NCBI GenBank assembly: GCA_020746995.1
Contig: JAGPXD010000004.1
Coordinates: 3,472,001-3,536,000 of the forward strand
Source of the DNA: Plectosphaerella cucumerina
Lineage: Eukaryota; Ascomycota; Sordariomycetes; Glomerellales; Plectosphaerellaceae
Direction of reading: 5' to 3'
DNA: 64,000 nt
Positions 1 to 10,976 of the stretch are shown piece after piece; position 1 is the stretch's first letter; each line of letters begins with the position of its first letter. Both the position numbers and the translations under genes were made by a program. A model generated the notes under the pieces. It was not told where the DNA came from, did not search any database, and saw only the letters and a list, made by a program, of their open reading frames with translations.

Positions 1-1646
1 AGGAGGAGGAGGAGGCTGAAGCAGGCCCCTCAACGACGACTCTCAGTCTTCGCCAGAATGAGACCAAGGCAGAGGAGAAGAAGCGCAAGGCCAAGGAGAA
101 GAGGGCCATTGAAAAAATCAAGGCGTCCAAGGCATTCAAGAGGCGCACCCGCCATGCCGGATCCGATGACGACCTGGACGAAATAGCACGCGCCCTTTTC
201 GACGAACGGTCCGCGCCAGCCCCTGGCCAGATTGCCAACTGCGACATATGTGAGAAGCGATTCACCGTCACACCCTACTCCCGCCCAGGCCCCAACGGCG
301 GTCTCCTCTGTACCTCGTGCAGCAAGAATGCCGAGAACGAAGACGACCTCCCGAAGAAGAAGAAGCCGCGCAAGTCAGCCGGTGGCGTCGGCCGCCGTCG
401 TAACATCCAGAGCAGCATGATGGACGGTACTTACCACCGAGGTGCCAAGAACCTGATGCGTCTCTGCATCGAGACCTTGGCTCAGAATGTCCATCTCGCT
501 GACAGCCTGGGCGAGCTGCCTACCCACGTCGAGGACAAGATTGCCAGGCTGTTCTCCAAGCGACGTCTTCTCAAGCCCACCACGCTGGCCCTCTTTGTGC
601 GCCCGTCAACCGAGATCCTGAGCATCTACACGGCGGCTTATCTGAGCACGGACGACTTGATTGGCGTCTTTCAGACCTGCTCCAAGCTCAAGGAGCTCAA
701 GGTTCGCGACGCAATTCAGTTCAAGGACGAGGTCATGGATTACATCATGACGCGCAACACCCAGCTCGAGAAGCTGAGCCTGCACGGAGCCAACCTCATC
801 ACGTCTGAGAGCTGGAGCAAGTTCCTCACCAACAAGGGTACCGAGCTGCGGACTCTGCAAGTCTATGCCACCGACAAGGGCTTCAACGATGACGTCGTTG
901 CCCTCCTCAGTGATTCTTGTCCCAACCTGATGCGCCTCAAGATCGATGGCAATCAGGAGCTCAGCAGTGATGGCGTCAAGAAGATTGGTCTGAACAAGAA
1001 TCTGAAGCATCTCAGTCTTCGCCTGGAGCAGAAGATAACGCCCAAGACCCTCGTTCACCTCGTCCGAGATCTCGGCGACAACCTCGAGACTCTCTCCCTG
1101 CGCCAAGTCCCTGAGGCTAATGACGAGCTCCTCACCATGATCAAGAGCAAGTGCACCAAGCTCAAGAAACTCCGGATCAAGGACAGCGAGGCTATGACGG
1201 ACGAAGGCTTTGTCGATCTCTTCGCCGAATGGGCCAACGAGCCACTTCACATTGTTGATTTCGAGTCCTGCCGCCACATGGACGCCATGAAGCCGCGAGA
1301 TAACTCGGAGAACGTCGGCCTCTGTGGCGAGGGCTTCAAGGCCATCATGGCCCACTCGATGAAGAACATCCGCTCGCTCAACGTCTCCTCGTGCCGGCAC
1401 ATCACCAAGGCGGCTTTCGAGGCTGCCTTTGCCGAGGACACTGTGTATAAGGAGCTCAGGGATATTGATCTCAGTCTCTGCGAGGAGGTTGACGACTTTG
1501 TCGTGGGCTGCATCTTCCGAAGCTGCCCGGCGCTGGAGAAGTTGATTGTCTGGGGATGCATGAAGGTCACGAGCGAGCACAACGTCCCTCGCGGTGTGCT
1601 TCTGATTGGCGTCCCCAACGCTATGGGCGTGGAGATTGCCGGATGA
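1..1646 (+). CDS. RAD7: RAD7-like nucleotide excision repair protein (5' end outside window)
   Basis: The frame is open from base 3 to the stop at 1644-1646, so about 547 C-terminal residues are present and the start lies left of the window. It begins in an acidic stretch followed by a Lys/Arg-rich segment. A CDIC...CTSC pair (about 240-330) looks like the small zinc-binding motif of fungal Rad7. From about 480 onward there are leucine-rich repeats of the F-box/LRR type (LKELKV, LEKLSL, LRTLQV, LKHLSL, LETLSL, LKKLRI). In yeast, Rad7 pairs with Rad16 in global-genome nucleotide excision repair and is part of a cullin ubiquitin ligase; that role is inferred here from the family. No intron is needed in the visible part. 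It converges on the GH3 gene, with 211 bp between the stops. A different F-box/LRR protein is possible, but the zinc pair plus repeats favours Rad7. Confidence 0.85.
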   Translation, partial: EEEEAEAGPSTTTLSLRQNETKAEEKKRKAKEKRAIEKIKASKAFKRRTRHAGSDDDLDEIARALFDERSAPAPGQIANCDICEKRFTVTPYSRPGPNGGLLCTSCSKNAENEDDLPKKKKPRKSAGGVGRRRNIQSSMMDGTYHRGAKNLMRLCIETLAQNVHLADSLGELPTHVEDKIARLFSKRRLLKPTTLALFVRPSTEILSIYTAAYLSTDDLIGVFQTCSKLKELKVRDAIQFKDEVMDYIMTRNTQLEKLSLHGANLITSESWSKFLTNKGTELRTLQVYATDKGFNDDVVALLSDSCPNLMRLKIDGNQELSSDGVKKIGLNKNLKHLSLRLEQKITPKTLVHLVRDLGDNLETLSLRQVPEANDELLTMIKSKCTKLKKLRIKDSEAMTDEGFVDLFAEWANEPLHIVDFESCRHMDAMKPRDNSENVGLCGEGFKAIMAHSMKNIRSLNVSSCRHITKAAFEAAFAEDTVYKELRDIDLSLCEEVDDFVVGCIFRSCPALEKLIVWGCMKVTSEHNVPRGVLLIGVPNAMGVEIAG

Positions 1647-1857
1647 GGGGGAGTCCTCGGGATGATGTATTGGGAAGGGCACATTTACATGCAGGCATGG
1701 GTTAGCTACGGGTTCGTTTTCATGGGGCGTTGCGGCTTCTTTCAGGTACGATGCTATACCCTCGGCAGGTCTCGGTAGAGAATTCATTTCGTCATTCGCG
1801 GAGCTTCATTCGAGTCGTATGTACACAACACTACTTCCCCCTTCCTATCCCTCATCC

Positions 1858-4764
1858 CTATACAGGGCTGCTCAGACCGCTCTCGCACCGCTGCGTGTCG
1901 GTGTAGCAGGCCAAGAACAGCCTGTCACTCGAGTCACCGATCCACAGCTTGTACCGGCCCTGTGGGGCGGGCACAACCCAGTTCTGGATGGTTGTGTCCC
2001 AGACGCTCAGGTCCTTACGGGTGACCTCGAGGGTGACGCGGGCGCTCTGTCCCGGGCCCAGCTCTGCCGTCTTCTCAAAGTCGCGCAGCTGGATGACGGG
2101 AGTCTCGGGCACGGCAGAGTCGCCGGGGTACTGGACGTACAGCTGGGCTGAGGCCTTTCCAGCGTATGTAGAGCCCGTGTTGGTGACAGTCAGGGAGACG
2201 CGGAACATGACATCCCAGAGGGTTGGGTTTCCGCCGGAGCGGCCGCTGGCGGGAAGAGCCTGGGGCTGGACGGTGGAGTAGCCCTGGGGATAGGGGTACT
2301 TCTTGCCTTCCTCACGGGCACGGACTGCGTCTTTGGCCTCGGATTCTGTGCACCACGAGTAGAGGTAGCGGAAGATCTTGTTGAACCCGGCGGGGACGAC
2401 GCCCTCGGTCCAGGCGGGGACTGCTTGGGTGAAGTCGAGGACGGCAGCGCGGGGAGGGGCCGCGGGAGGGAGAGAGGTGAGGCGGACGACGGAGGATACG
2501 GAGGCGTTGGAAAAGGAGAAGGAGGTGTAGGAGAGGCCGTGGCCGAAGGCGAAGCGGGGCTTGGTGCCGACTTTGTTGAGGTATCGGTAGTCGATGTACA
2601 GGCCCTCGGAGAAGGTATCCTGGGGCTGGCCGTTGGTGTCGCCGATGAGCTTGGCGAGGCTGTCGGGCAGGTCGGACTCTTGACGGGTGATGGTGTAGGG
2701 GAGGTGACCCGAGGGGGAGACGTCGCCGAAGAGGACGGCGGTCAGAGAGTCGCCTGCCTCTTGGCCGGGGAGGTGTTGGAAGAGGACGGACTTTACGGAG
2801 GGGAGGTCGATCCATTCCTCGACGAGGATTGGGCCGACGGTCTGCACAACGACGATGACGTTCTTGTACTTTGCCGCGGCGTCGCGGACGAGCTTGTCAC
2901 CGCCGTGCCAGGCGCGGAGGCCGTCCTTGTTGCGGTCGCCGTTGTTGCCCTCGACGGTGAAGGAGTTCTCGCCCGCGGCGGAGGTGATGAAGACGATGGC
3001 GACGTCGTCCTCGGCCGGGGCGGGGACGCTGGGGAAGGTGTCCCTGGCGTAGAACTCGACGTTTGCCGCGCGTCGGCGAATGGCGGAGATGGGGTCGTCG
3101 ATGTACATATAGTCCACCACCCCCGAGCCCCAGCCCATGCCGAGGACGCCCTTGTTGCAGCTCCTGAAGGCGCAGGCGTTGGGTCCGTCGGGGTTTGTCT
3201 GGGCGGCGGTGCCGAAGACCTTGATCTTGCTGGAGGTGGCGATGGGGAGAAGGGGGCCAGCGTTCTTGAGCATCGTGATGGCGTCGCGGGCGACCTCGCG
3301 GGCGACGAGGTGGTGGTCGGCTTGGACCTTTACAAACTCGTTGACGACACCGCGGGGGGAGAAGGGCCATGCGGCGGGGTAGATGTCCGCAACGGCATCC
3401 TTGGTCTGGGTGTGGAAGTTTGTCTTGGGGAAGCCCTTGTCCTGGCCGAGCTTGAGCCAGGTGGCGACGACGCGGGTGGCCATGTCGTTGATGCGATCCA
3501 TGGGGACGGAGCCGTTGAGGACGGAGCGGGTGAGATCGTACATCCAGTAGCTGTACCCGAAGAGGGGGACCTGGGTGTCGCCGGGCATGTTGAGGTCGAG
3601 GCCGGCGATGGCGCTCTGGACGCCTGAGGGCATGTGGCTGAACCAGTCGGACATGGCGAGGCCTTGGAAGCCGAGTTCGTTTTTGAGGAGGCCGTTGATC
3701 ACGTAGCTTTGTTGAACGCTGGCGGTGCCGTTGACCTGGGGGAGGACATGAGCGAGGGGAGGTAAGGGGCGGAGGATATAGGGGTAAGACTCACAGCGTT
3801 GTAGGCGGTCATGACGGCGCCTGAGCCGGCGCGGATGCCCTCAGCAAAAGGCCAGAGGTAGAGTTCGTGCAGAACTCGGTCATCTGTCTGTGTCAGAAAC
3901 GAGGTTTCCAAGGGCAAAGGGAGTGACTGACCTATGTTGGAACTGATGCCCTCCTGGAAGGGGTTGTACCTGCATCTCGTCAGCCCACCATCGCATCTTC
4001 CCCTGCCAAATTCATCACTTACATGCGGTACATCTCCTGCTCATTTCCAATCAAGTGCTTGATCGTAGCAATGACGCCCTGCTCCTGGACGCCCTTGATA
4101 GAAAGCGCCGCAGCCTTGGCCTGCAGCACCGGATCAGAGCCGAAGCCCTCCCAGTTGCGTCCGCCGAGAGGCTTTCGCCCGAGAGGCCCGACGCTGGGGC
4201 CGAGCCAGATGTTGGAGCCCTTGCCGCGGAATTCTTTGCCCATGGCTACGCCGCGCTGGTACATGAGCTTCTTGTCAAAGGTGGCGCCGGTGGTGATGCC
4301 TGAGGGGAAGGCGGTGACGTTGTCGGCCGAGTTGAGGCCCGTGGCGCCGTCGGAGAGGCAGAGCTGGGGGAAGCCGACGCGCTCGGCGCTGCCTGTGTTG
4401 CCTACGCAGCGGCTGGGAGAATGAGTGTTAGTAGGAAGTGATCTAAGATTGTGATGTCAAGACGTACCCTGTTGGGGTCGTCGTTAGCAGAGGTCATGCT
4501 ATTTCAGGGGCGAAAGGTCTTACCCATCCACCAACCACTTCCAGAGGTGATGTTTGTCTTCTCAGCGAGGGTCATGCGGTCGACGATGGCTTTGGCCCGG
4601 GCATAGCTGTCGACCCAGTCGGGGTCCCATCCACCATGGGGAGTGGGATATGTCGAGACGGCGACGTAGCCCGGGGGAACGGGGTCTCTCGGGAGAAGAG
4701 CACTGGACGTCGCCGGCGCAGCGGCCGCGGCCAGCAGGAGGAGCGAGGCCTTGAGGAACGACAT
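1858..4764 (-). CDS. Secreted GH3 beta-glucosidase, six exons including an apparent 1-nt exon
   Basis: Exons on the minus strand: 4764-4524, 4468 (one base), 4412-4023, 3969-3932, 3883-3795 and 3735-1858. Together they give 878 codons, the usual size for fungal extracellular beta-glucosidases. The first 22 residues are a clear signal peptide (hydrophobic LLLLAAAAA core). The GH3 barrel carries the KHLIGNEQE substrate-binding motif (about residues 199-207) and the nucleophile Asp in AMSDW (about residue 283). The GH3 C-terminal sandwich follows, then a fibronectin-III-like tail starting near [10 protein letters not shown]. The family releases glucose from cellobiose and other beta-glucosides outside the cell; the natural substrate is not readable here. 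Introns 3-5 are ordinary (48-59 nt). Introns 1 and 2 are each 55 nt and flank a single G. Without that G the conserved CVGNTG reading is out of frame. A TATA box lies about 125 bp upstream of the start. Confidence 0.9.
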
Positions 4765-4888
4765 TCTGAAGCTGCAGGAAGCTCCAAATCACAAGATGGG
4801 CACTTGTAAAAGACAACAGCACCGCGAGTTGCGACGCAATGGCTCTTCGCGAGACCTGCCCTGGACCCCTGACGCGGGTGCCGTGAGC

Positions 4889-4894
4889 TTTATA
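4889..4894 (-). promoter_or_regulatory. TATA box of the GH3 beta-glucosidase gene
   Basis: TATAAA reads on the minus strand inside GATATAAAGC, about 125 bp before the ATG at 4764. That spacing suits a fungal core promoter with a leader of roughly 80-100 nt. Transcription start is not known. Confidence 0.5.
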
Positions 4895-7800
4895 TCGAGC
4901 TTCCACTCGACGTGCTTTTCACATGTCTGACGTAGCTATAGCTCTGTACCACTAAGCCCTAGACATGAATCTCGGTGATCTGCCCCTCGGCTCGCTCGAG
5001 ACCACCGCGGGGCGGGCGCTGCTCCGCGAAGATGGGAGAGGGGGCATAGCACCACCGTTCGGTTGCGTCCCCGTTTGGTCAGTCCAAGACTTGCAGATGG
5101 TACCCAGAACGGGGCAGCCCGACTCGATCGGGCTCGTGTTTGGAGGGGGCGGGCTGCGTGACATGTCTCTTTGGAGGGGGCGCCATATCGGTCGGGCATG
5201 AGGAGTGTGTAGTTGCAGCAGTGTAGTCGGGCCTATTGCTGCGGGCCCTGGCTCGCTTGGGCATCGTGGAGGGTAGGAAGAGCTGTGTCTGGGGATCGTC
5301 ACCGGCTGGGGGTGGAGGAGGATGGGATGTGAGGTGGTATTAGATGGCTGCATCCGAGTCACAGAGGACCAGAGACCGGGGGGTCGTGGCGGGGAGCTGA
5401 GGGGACATGACATGATTCGGTCATGGGGCGTATAAGTTGATGTCAAGACCAAGCTTTCGGGGCGAGTCAGTGTAATAAAGTCCGAGTCTCCTCTCACAAA
5501 GGTCTTAATTCTACGGTCCAGTTGTCGTACAAAGTAAATATTGAGTCTGTCCTGTCCCACGAGAAGTATCACCAACGCGTGGTCATGCCCCGGGGATGGG
5601 CACACGACATGAGAGACAGGTTCACTCAAGATGATCGAGGATGGTAGAGATCGGCATACACTAGAGGGGAGAAGCAAGGTCCCGAACCAGACTTGAGAAC
5701 ACTTTCACGAGACAGAAAGCTGAGAAGAGGACGCCAGCCGAGGTTCCTGCACGAAGAAAGCGGTCATGGCCTGGTTTTCCGCAGCTTCTTGCAGGACAAG
5801 TCAGGAACACGACGAGGAGCTAAGATTGCGAGTGGCCGAGAAGAGGACGGGTCCGTGGGTCATGATGATCCGGTGATCAGCTCTGTGGTGGCTGCTCGCG
5901 GATAACGGTTGCTTTCTTATGCTAGCTGCTAGCTGCATCTGGGTGCTTTCGGCCGAGGGGCCAGCGGTACTCGTACCTTTGGGGGTAGGGGTGGGTGGAT
6001 GATCTGGTGACGGCACTGCAGAACGGTTGACAGCGGCCTGTCGTGTCAGGACGCGGTGTGTGTGTGAGGGCAGACTGCTGTGCTGTGCTGTCATGGATAT
6101 GCACGCCGGGGAGGTTGCATCGAGGTGCGTGATATCGGGGGGTCACAGTGGGGGCCGCTTGAGTTGTGTGGCCGTCGATATCCGGGGAAGAACTTGAGGA
6201 CAGAGGAGGTGTGTGTGGGAGGGTGGGGGTGGGCGAGTATATTGATTAATATACTAGTGCATTAGTTTGAGAGGCAGTGCGGAATAGAAGCTGGCTAGAA
6301 GGAAGTCGTGCTGGTTTTAGTTCCGTCATGGTCGTGGTCCCGATCGTGATGATGGAGTTCAAGTTGAGCTGAATCCCGCGATAGCATCATCACCATCACT
6401 GATACCCGACGATAGCACCGCGCCCGCAACCACGCGCCCGACGAGATAAGCAGCGGCCCCTGCTCCAGCCAAGAATCGCCAGCCCCGGCAAATTCGAGAA
6501 AAGTCCGCGTCCAAGTTGTTGAGATCTCCCCCCGCTCTGAAAAGGGAGCTGGTCCCACGAGCGGTGTGACTTGTTTCGGGGCCCATTTCCTCTTGAAGAC
6601 GTCTGTCCGCTGTCTCCCGCCGGCCTGGTCGCCGGTCTTTCCACTGGCAGGCTTCGCTTCCCTTTCGCCCGCCGCACCCCAGAGTCTGGGCGCTGGGTTC
6701 GGGTTTCTGTACGACCGAATCTGGGTTGTAGTCACGGTGCCTGTGGTGGCTTTCACGTCCGTCACGGTCACATCAGCATTGTCGGGGTACGTACCCAAGT
6801 ACCCAGGTACCTTTTCCTCCCTGACAGCTGCCATCTCATCCACGACTCCAAATCTCCCGCTTCAAGCTTCATCACCACAGCTCACACCTGACCCGACACC
6901 GGTAATTGAAAGCCCGCCACCCTGGCACCAGAATTGTTGAACTGTCCCCCGCCCCCGGAGATGGGCGAATCCACCATTCAACAATTCATCGGCGAAATAG
7001 CCCTGCCCAGCCTGTTCTCTGCGGACTTTGTGGACCGCATCGTGATGGGGTCCTCGACTCCCGGACAGGGACCTCCCCCGGACTGTCAGGCTTCTGAGTC
7101 CCAAGTACGCGCCCTGACCGCCCCGACACAGTTCCTCCGGCACACCCAAAGTCCCCTTCAGGCTTCTGAGTGCAAAAGGGCCGAAGCTGTGCGCCGTACA
7201 ACCTCGCCGGGCGACTGTCCAAGCAGATCGACTGTGTCCTCGTGGTCATCTCCACGCATGGCATCCAATTTTGCCCAAGCAATCCCCTGCCATCTCAACA
7301 CTCACGGGACCCCGACTGACCAGTAAACCGCCAAACCGCGCCCCGAGAGCGCGGCGGATCTGGGCGGGCGGCATCCTTGCCGAACGCCATGGGCGGGCCA
7401 CGCGCCCACGCGCCCCTCGGAGAAACGTGGTGGTGTCCCCCATCCGGCACTACCCCCGGGCCTTTGCCCCTTCTGGTCTGGGGGCAGATGCAGCTGGACC
7501 AGCGCCCGACTGCATCCCTCGATGCCATTGCCGATGGAAAGGTTGGAAGCGAGGCGCGAAAAACCTGGAGCCGTGCAGGCCGTGCAAGCTGTGGTGTTTT
7601 GACACAACCATTAGCAAGCAACTGCCGATCGCCCGTCTTGCATCCTGGCCGCATCTCGCGTGCGCTGCCGTTGCAATGGAGGGGGAAGGGAGGGATGGAG
7701 GGGAGAGGACGATCAGCGGTGTCTGGAGATTTCCCGCCTACCCGACATGAACAACACGGCTGAAGACGCCCATCACATCACCTCCAGCCTCACTCGCAGC

Positions 7801-8313
7801 CGCCGAGGCGTCCTCCTCCACCACCACCATGTCGGCACAACACTGAGACATGACAAGGCTCCGGCCGTCACGGCACCAACCGTCTGAGATGGCCCATCAC
7901 CCACAGGCTACAAGCACAGGGCAAAAGGTTCAGCTCCTCCCTCCAGCCAGCCCCTCCTCACTAGCGACCAGCGCTTCCACGTCCGATGGGGCAGTCAAGG
8001 GATCATCGCCGCGCGCCGCCTTGCCCAAACAGGCTCGATCTCCAGGAACCCCTGGAAGCTCGGCCCCCTCGAACGGGAGTCGAGAAAACCCCACGATTTG
8101 TTTGCGCCATTGCGGGTGAGGGCCCGGCCACGCGGGAATCTGCCCACCACCCAGGCGCCACTGGGCCAGGGCCACCACCGTCAACGGCCTTGCCTTCGTC
8201 CGTGACCCTTCAGGAAGAGGTGAGGACCCAGGGGGAGAGGGAGGGGGGCACGCGAGATGAGTGAGACCTGCCCGACACCCGGAGGCTGCGGGTGAGGCCA
8301 TCCCGGCTGTCCC

Positions 8314-8319
8314 TATAAA
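8314..8319 (+). promoter_or_regulatory. TATA box of the lipase gene
   Basis: TATAAA in the context CCTATAAACAC, 121 bp before the ATG at 8435 and followed by a pyrimidine-rich leader, as in many strongly regulated fungal promoters. Functional use is inferred. Confidence 0.55.
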
Positions 8320-8434
8320 CACGGCTGCCTCTCCTCGTTCATCTTGGACTGGACCTCCCTTGGACCAGCAGCTCCTCAGTCAAGCCAAGCCAGCCATCCA
8401 AGCCCAAGCCGAGATCTCGACCCAACCGTCCACC

Positions 8435-9512
8435 ATGCTGTTCAACGTCCCCTTCCTCTCCCTGCTGGCCCTGGCCTCGGCCGTCCCCCTCGCCGACTTC
8501 AGCAGGGCCCTCAACAACCTTGACGCTCGTGGTAAGCTCCCCTCTTTTCCCCTGGCCTTCTTCGACAAAAGACTAACACACACACACAGCCATCTCCGCC
8601 ACGCAGACGGACCTCGACAACTTCCGCTTCTTCGTCCAGTACGCCAGCGCAGCCTACTGCAACTCGGAAAACGCCCCCGGCGCACCCGTCGTCTGTGCCG
8701 CCTCAGCCTGCAAGACCGTCGAGGCCAACCGCGCCGTGACCGTAGCCTCAGTCGAGGGCCCCAAGTCCGGCCTCGGCGCCCTCGTCGCTGTCGACCACGT
8801 CCGCCGCGCCATCGTCCTCACCGTTCGGGGTTCTGCCAACGTCCGGAACTGGCTCACCAACCTCCAGTTCACCTTCTCCTCCTGCAGTGATCTGGTCGCG
8901 AACTGCAAAGTCCATAATGGCTTCGGTGACGCCTGGGCCGAGATCCGCCCTACCGTCCTCGACGCTGTCCGCGCCTCCCGCGCCGCCAACCCGACGTACT
9001 CCGTCATCACAACCGGCCACTCCCTCGGCGGCGCCGTGGCAACCATTGCCGCCGCCTACCTTCGCCGCGTCGAGAACATCCCCGTCGACATCTACTCCTT
9101 CGGCTCCCCCCGCGTCGGCAACGACCACTTCGCCAACTTCGTCACCGCCCAGGCCGGCGCAGAGTTCCGCCTCACCCACGGCGCCGACCCCGTCTCCCGC
9201 TTGCCCCCTATTCTCTTCGGCTATCGCCATACGAGCCCCGAGTACTGGCTGAACGGCGGCTCATCGTCCACCGTCGACCATGCCCTCAACAACCTCCGTG
9301 TCTGCGAGGGCATCGCCAACATTGGCTGCAACGGCGGCACTCTCGGCCTCGACATTGACGCGCACGGGTACTACCTCGCCGATGTCTCCGCCTGCAACCC
9401 CAAGAACTCGCCCACCGCCCGCCAGGCGGATATCTCTGATGCGGAGCTGGAGCAGAGGCTCAACGCCTGGGTGCACCAGGATGTTGAGTGGGTTGAGGAG
9501 CACACTGCGTAG
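8435..9512 (+). CDS. Secreted class 3 (fungal) lipase / feruloyl-esterase-like alpha/beta hydrolase
   Basis: Two exons, 8435-8531 and 8590-9512, joined over a 58-nt GT..AG intron, give 339 aa. The start is CACCATG directly before a signal peptide (MLFNVPFLSLLALASAVPLA). The class 3 lipase fold is evident: the nucleophile elbow GHSLGG places the catalytic Ser at about residue 177, the Asp is in HGADPVSRLPP (about 232) and the His in DAHGYYL (about 291). Paired cysteines at spacings typical of the Thermomyces/Rhizomucor lipase and FaeA group fit an extracellular enzyme. The family hydrolyses acyl esters (triglycerides, or feruloyl esters in FaeA-like members); which applies here cannot be read from the sequence. 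The predicted start lacks a dibasic pro-region, unlike Rhizomucor lipases. Confidence 0.92.
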
Positions 9513-10100
9513 GTGTCCAGGGGAAAGTAAAAATAATGTTATGATGTGATGAATTGTCGGACGTTGTGCCCGGGCGTCTGTTATATAGATGGGCAATATT
9601 GTAAATAGTAGTCGAGGCGGGTTGGATGATCGGCCGAACGGCGAATTGAAGAACATAATCTGATGACTTTTGGACACTGAAGTACATGTTTGAAGAAAGT
9701 GACTCGTTGAAGTTTGTCGAACAGCAAAGCCTCCAGGAAGTCAGCATGCAGATAATGCAGCTTACGAAGCCAATGCTCATTACCTAGAAAGTGAGCCTTG
9801 ATCAGTTTTGCCAATTGACATCAGGCCACATCACGGCCGGGAGAGTCGTCTCAATCCCCAGCCAGAACATCTGGACCACAGGGCATCCAGATTGCTCAGT
9901 CCAAAGATCAGCAGCAAGGTTCAAGCGTCGGCAGTATCCCTGATGTGGTAAATTGTTGATACAACGCGCCGAGCGCGTCCAGCCACGGGCTTCTCTATCG
10001 CCGCCCGGGCACATGCGTGGTATGGTACAGAATATGTCGCAAGGCATGATCAGGCCATAACTTCCTCAGCCATCCATGCCATATTCTCCCCTTTCTTTCT
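9513..10100. other. Convergent 3' intergenic region between lipase and bL34m genes
   Basis: AT-richer than the flanking coding DNA, as expected for two 3' UTRs and terminators. No reading frame with recognisable motifs and no RNA gene was seen. Confidence 0.6.
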
Positions 10101-10568
10101 CTACACGGAGCATCCAAGCTCCTTGCGGCCCTTCTGGCGCCGCCGCATGATAATCTTGCGCCCCGTCTTGGACTTCATGCGCCGCAGCCAGCCGTGCCTG
10201 CGCAGCTGGACGAGACGCGTGCTGCCCTGCATCGTGTTGCGCGGGCCGCACCGGATCTGCGCGAGGGCCGGGTGCGAGGTGATGGCGGACCGGGGGACGA
10301 GGTCGGCGATGGCGGATTCGGTGGGAGCGGTGGCGGGCGCGAAGGGGGAGAGCGTAGGGCGGGTGAGGAAGGCTGTCGGTCGTGCGGAGAGGGTAGGGCG
10401 GAGGGGCGTGAAGGAGGCGAAAGTCCTGGAGGAAGGGTGTTAGCATCGTGGGGACATGGTGCTGTTTCGTCAGGGGGAGGCGTACCGCTTGCAGATGGTG
10501 CTGCTGGCCTGCGCCATGGGAGCGGAGAGGACGCGCCGGGTGACGCTTGCTATCGGTAGCCGGAACAT
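10101..10568 (-). CDS. MRPL34: Mitochondrial large-subunit ribosomal protein bL34m
   Basis: Exons 10568-10486 and 10425-10101 with a 60-nt intron give 135 aa. The N-terminus (MFRLPIASVTRRVLSAP) is Arg/Ser-rich and lacks acidic residues, as expected for a mitochondrial presequence. The last 45 or so residues are the bL34 domain: an RLVQLRRHGWLRRM segment, then SKTGRKIIMRRRQKGRKEL before the stop. Bacterial L34 has the same RxxHGFxxRMxxxxGRxVLxxRRxKGRxxL pattern. The protein is a structural component of the mitochondrial 54S/39S subunit near the exit tunnel. It is divergent from STE24 with 408 bp between the starts. Confidence 0.93.
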
Positions 10569-10976
10569 TGTGATGTGGTGATGTGGTGTGGTTGCCGTGA
10601 TGGCTTGGCTGGTCGTGCTGTCGTCCAGAGCAAGGTGAGGTCCGAGGTCGAAATCGTGGGAATTTCTTCGACGACCGGTTTGCTGCATATCTCGAGTCTT
10701 CGTTATCGCCTTTCGAAGGCCAAGATAAGCTTTGTCTGCTTCCCCTGGTGGGTCCGGCCAATGGTGACGCGGGGTATCCACCCTTTCCGAGCCAATCAGT
10801 CCACCCCAAACTGCTGCGACGTGGGAGCTCCCGCACCACCCGACGGTGCAGCTCGACGCGCGACAGAGATCCGGACACTTTGCGCTCGGTTCGAGGACGC
10901 CTTAACCTTGCACTCCTTCATCACCACCTCCCCTTCCATCCCCTCATTCGACACCGCCGCGTGTCATCCCTTTCCC
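10569..10976. promoter_or_regulatory. Shared divergent promoter region, bL34m / STE24
   Basis: These 408 bp separate two head-to-head housekeeping genes. No TATAAA was seen in either direction; the region is GC-rich, with CCAAT-like ATTGG/CCAAT cores around 10758-10796. Any shared regulation is inference from the arrangement. Confidence 0.4.

Larger units (their letters stand above)
4765..8434. other. Gene-poor 3.7 kb divergent intergenic region
   Basis: This separates the start of the GH3 gene (leftward) from the start of the lipase gene (rightward). Several open frames of 60-180 codons occur on both strands, but none has a signal peptide, family motif or convincing splice-joined extension; they look like chance frames in GC-rich DNA. 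TATA boxes of both flanking genes lie at its two ends. Around 6787-6812 there is a run of GTACC-type short inverted repeats, common in fungal intergenic DNA. No tRNA or transposon was recognised. Confidence 0.6.

Noticed and set aside
606..1787. 393-codon open frame on the minus strand over RAD7
   Set aside because: It is the antisense shadow of the conserved Rad7 leucine-rich repeats; no motif of its own.
2425..3627. 400-codon + strand frame rich in Gly/Val/Asp over the GH3 gene
   Set aside because: Antisense shadow of the GH3 exon; composition reflects codon use of the opposite strand.
4921..4980. GGCTTAGTGGTACAGAGC on the minus strand, resembling a tRNA D-arm
   Set aside because: No matching acceptor stem or B box (GGTTCRANYC) at the right distance.
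6295..7326. Clustered open frames of 75-182 codons on both strands
   Set aside because: No domain, signal peptide or splice-joined continuation; all overlap each other in several phases.
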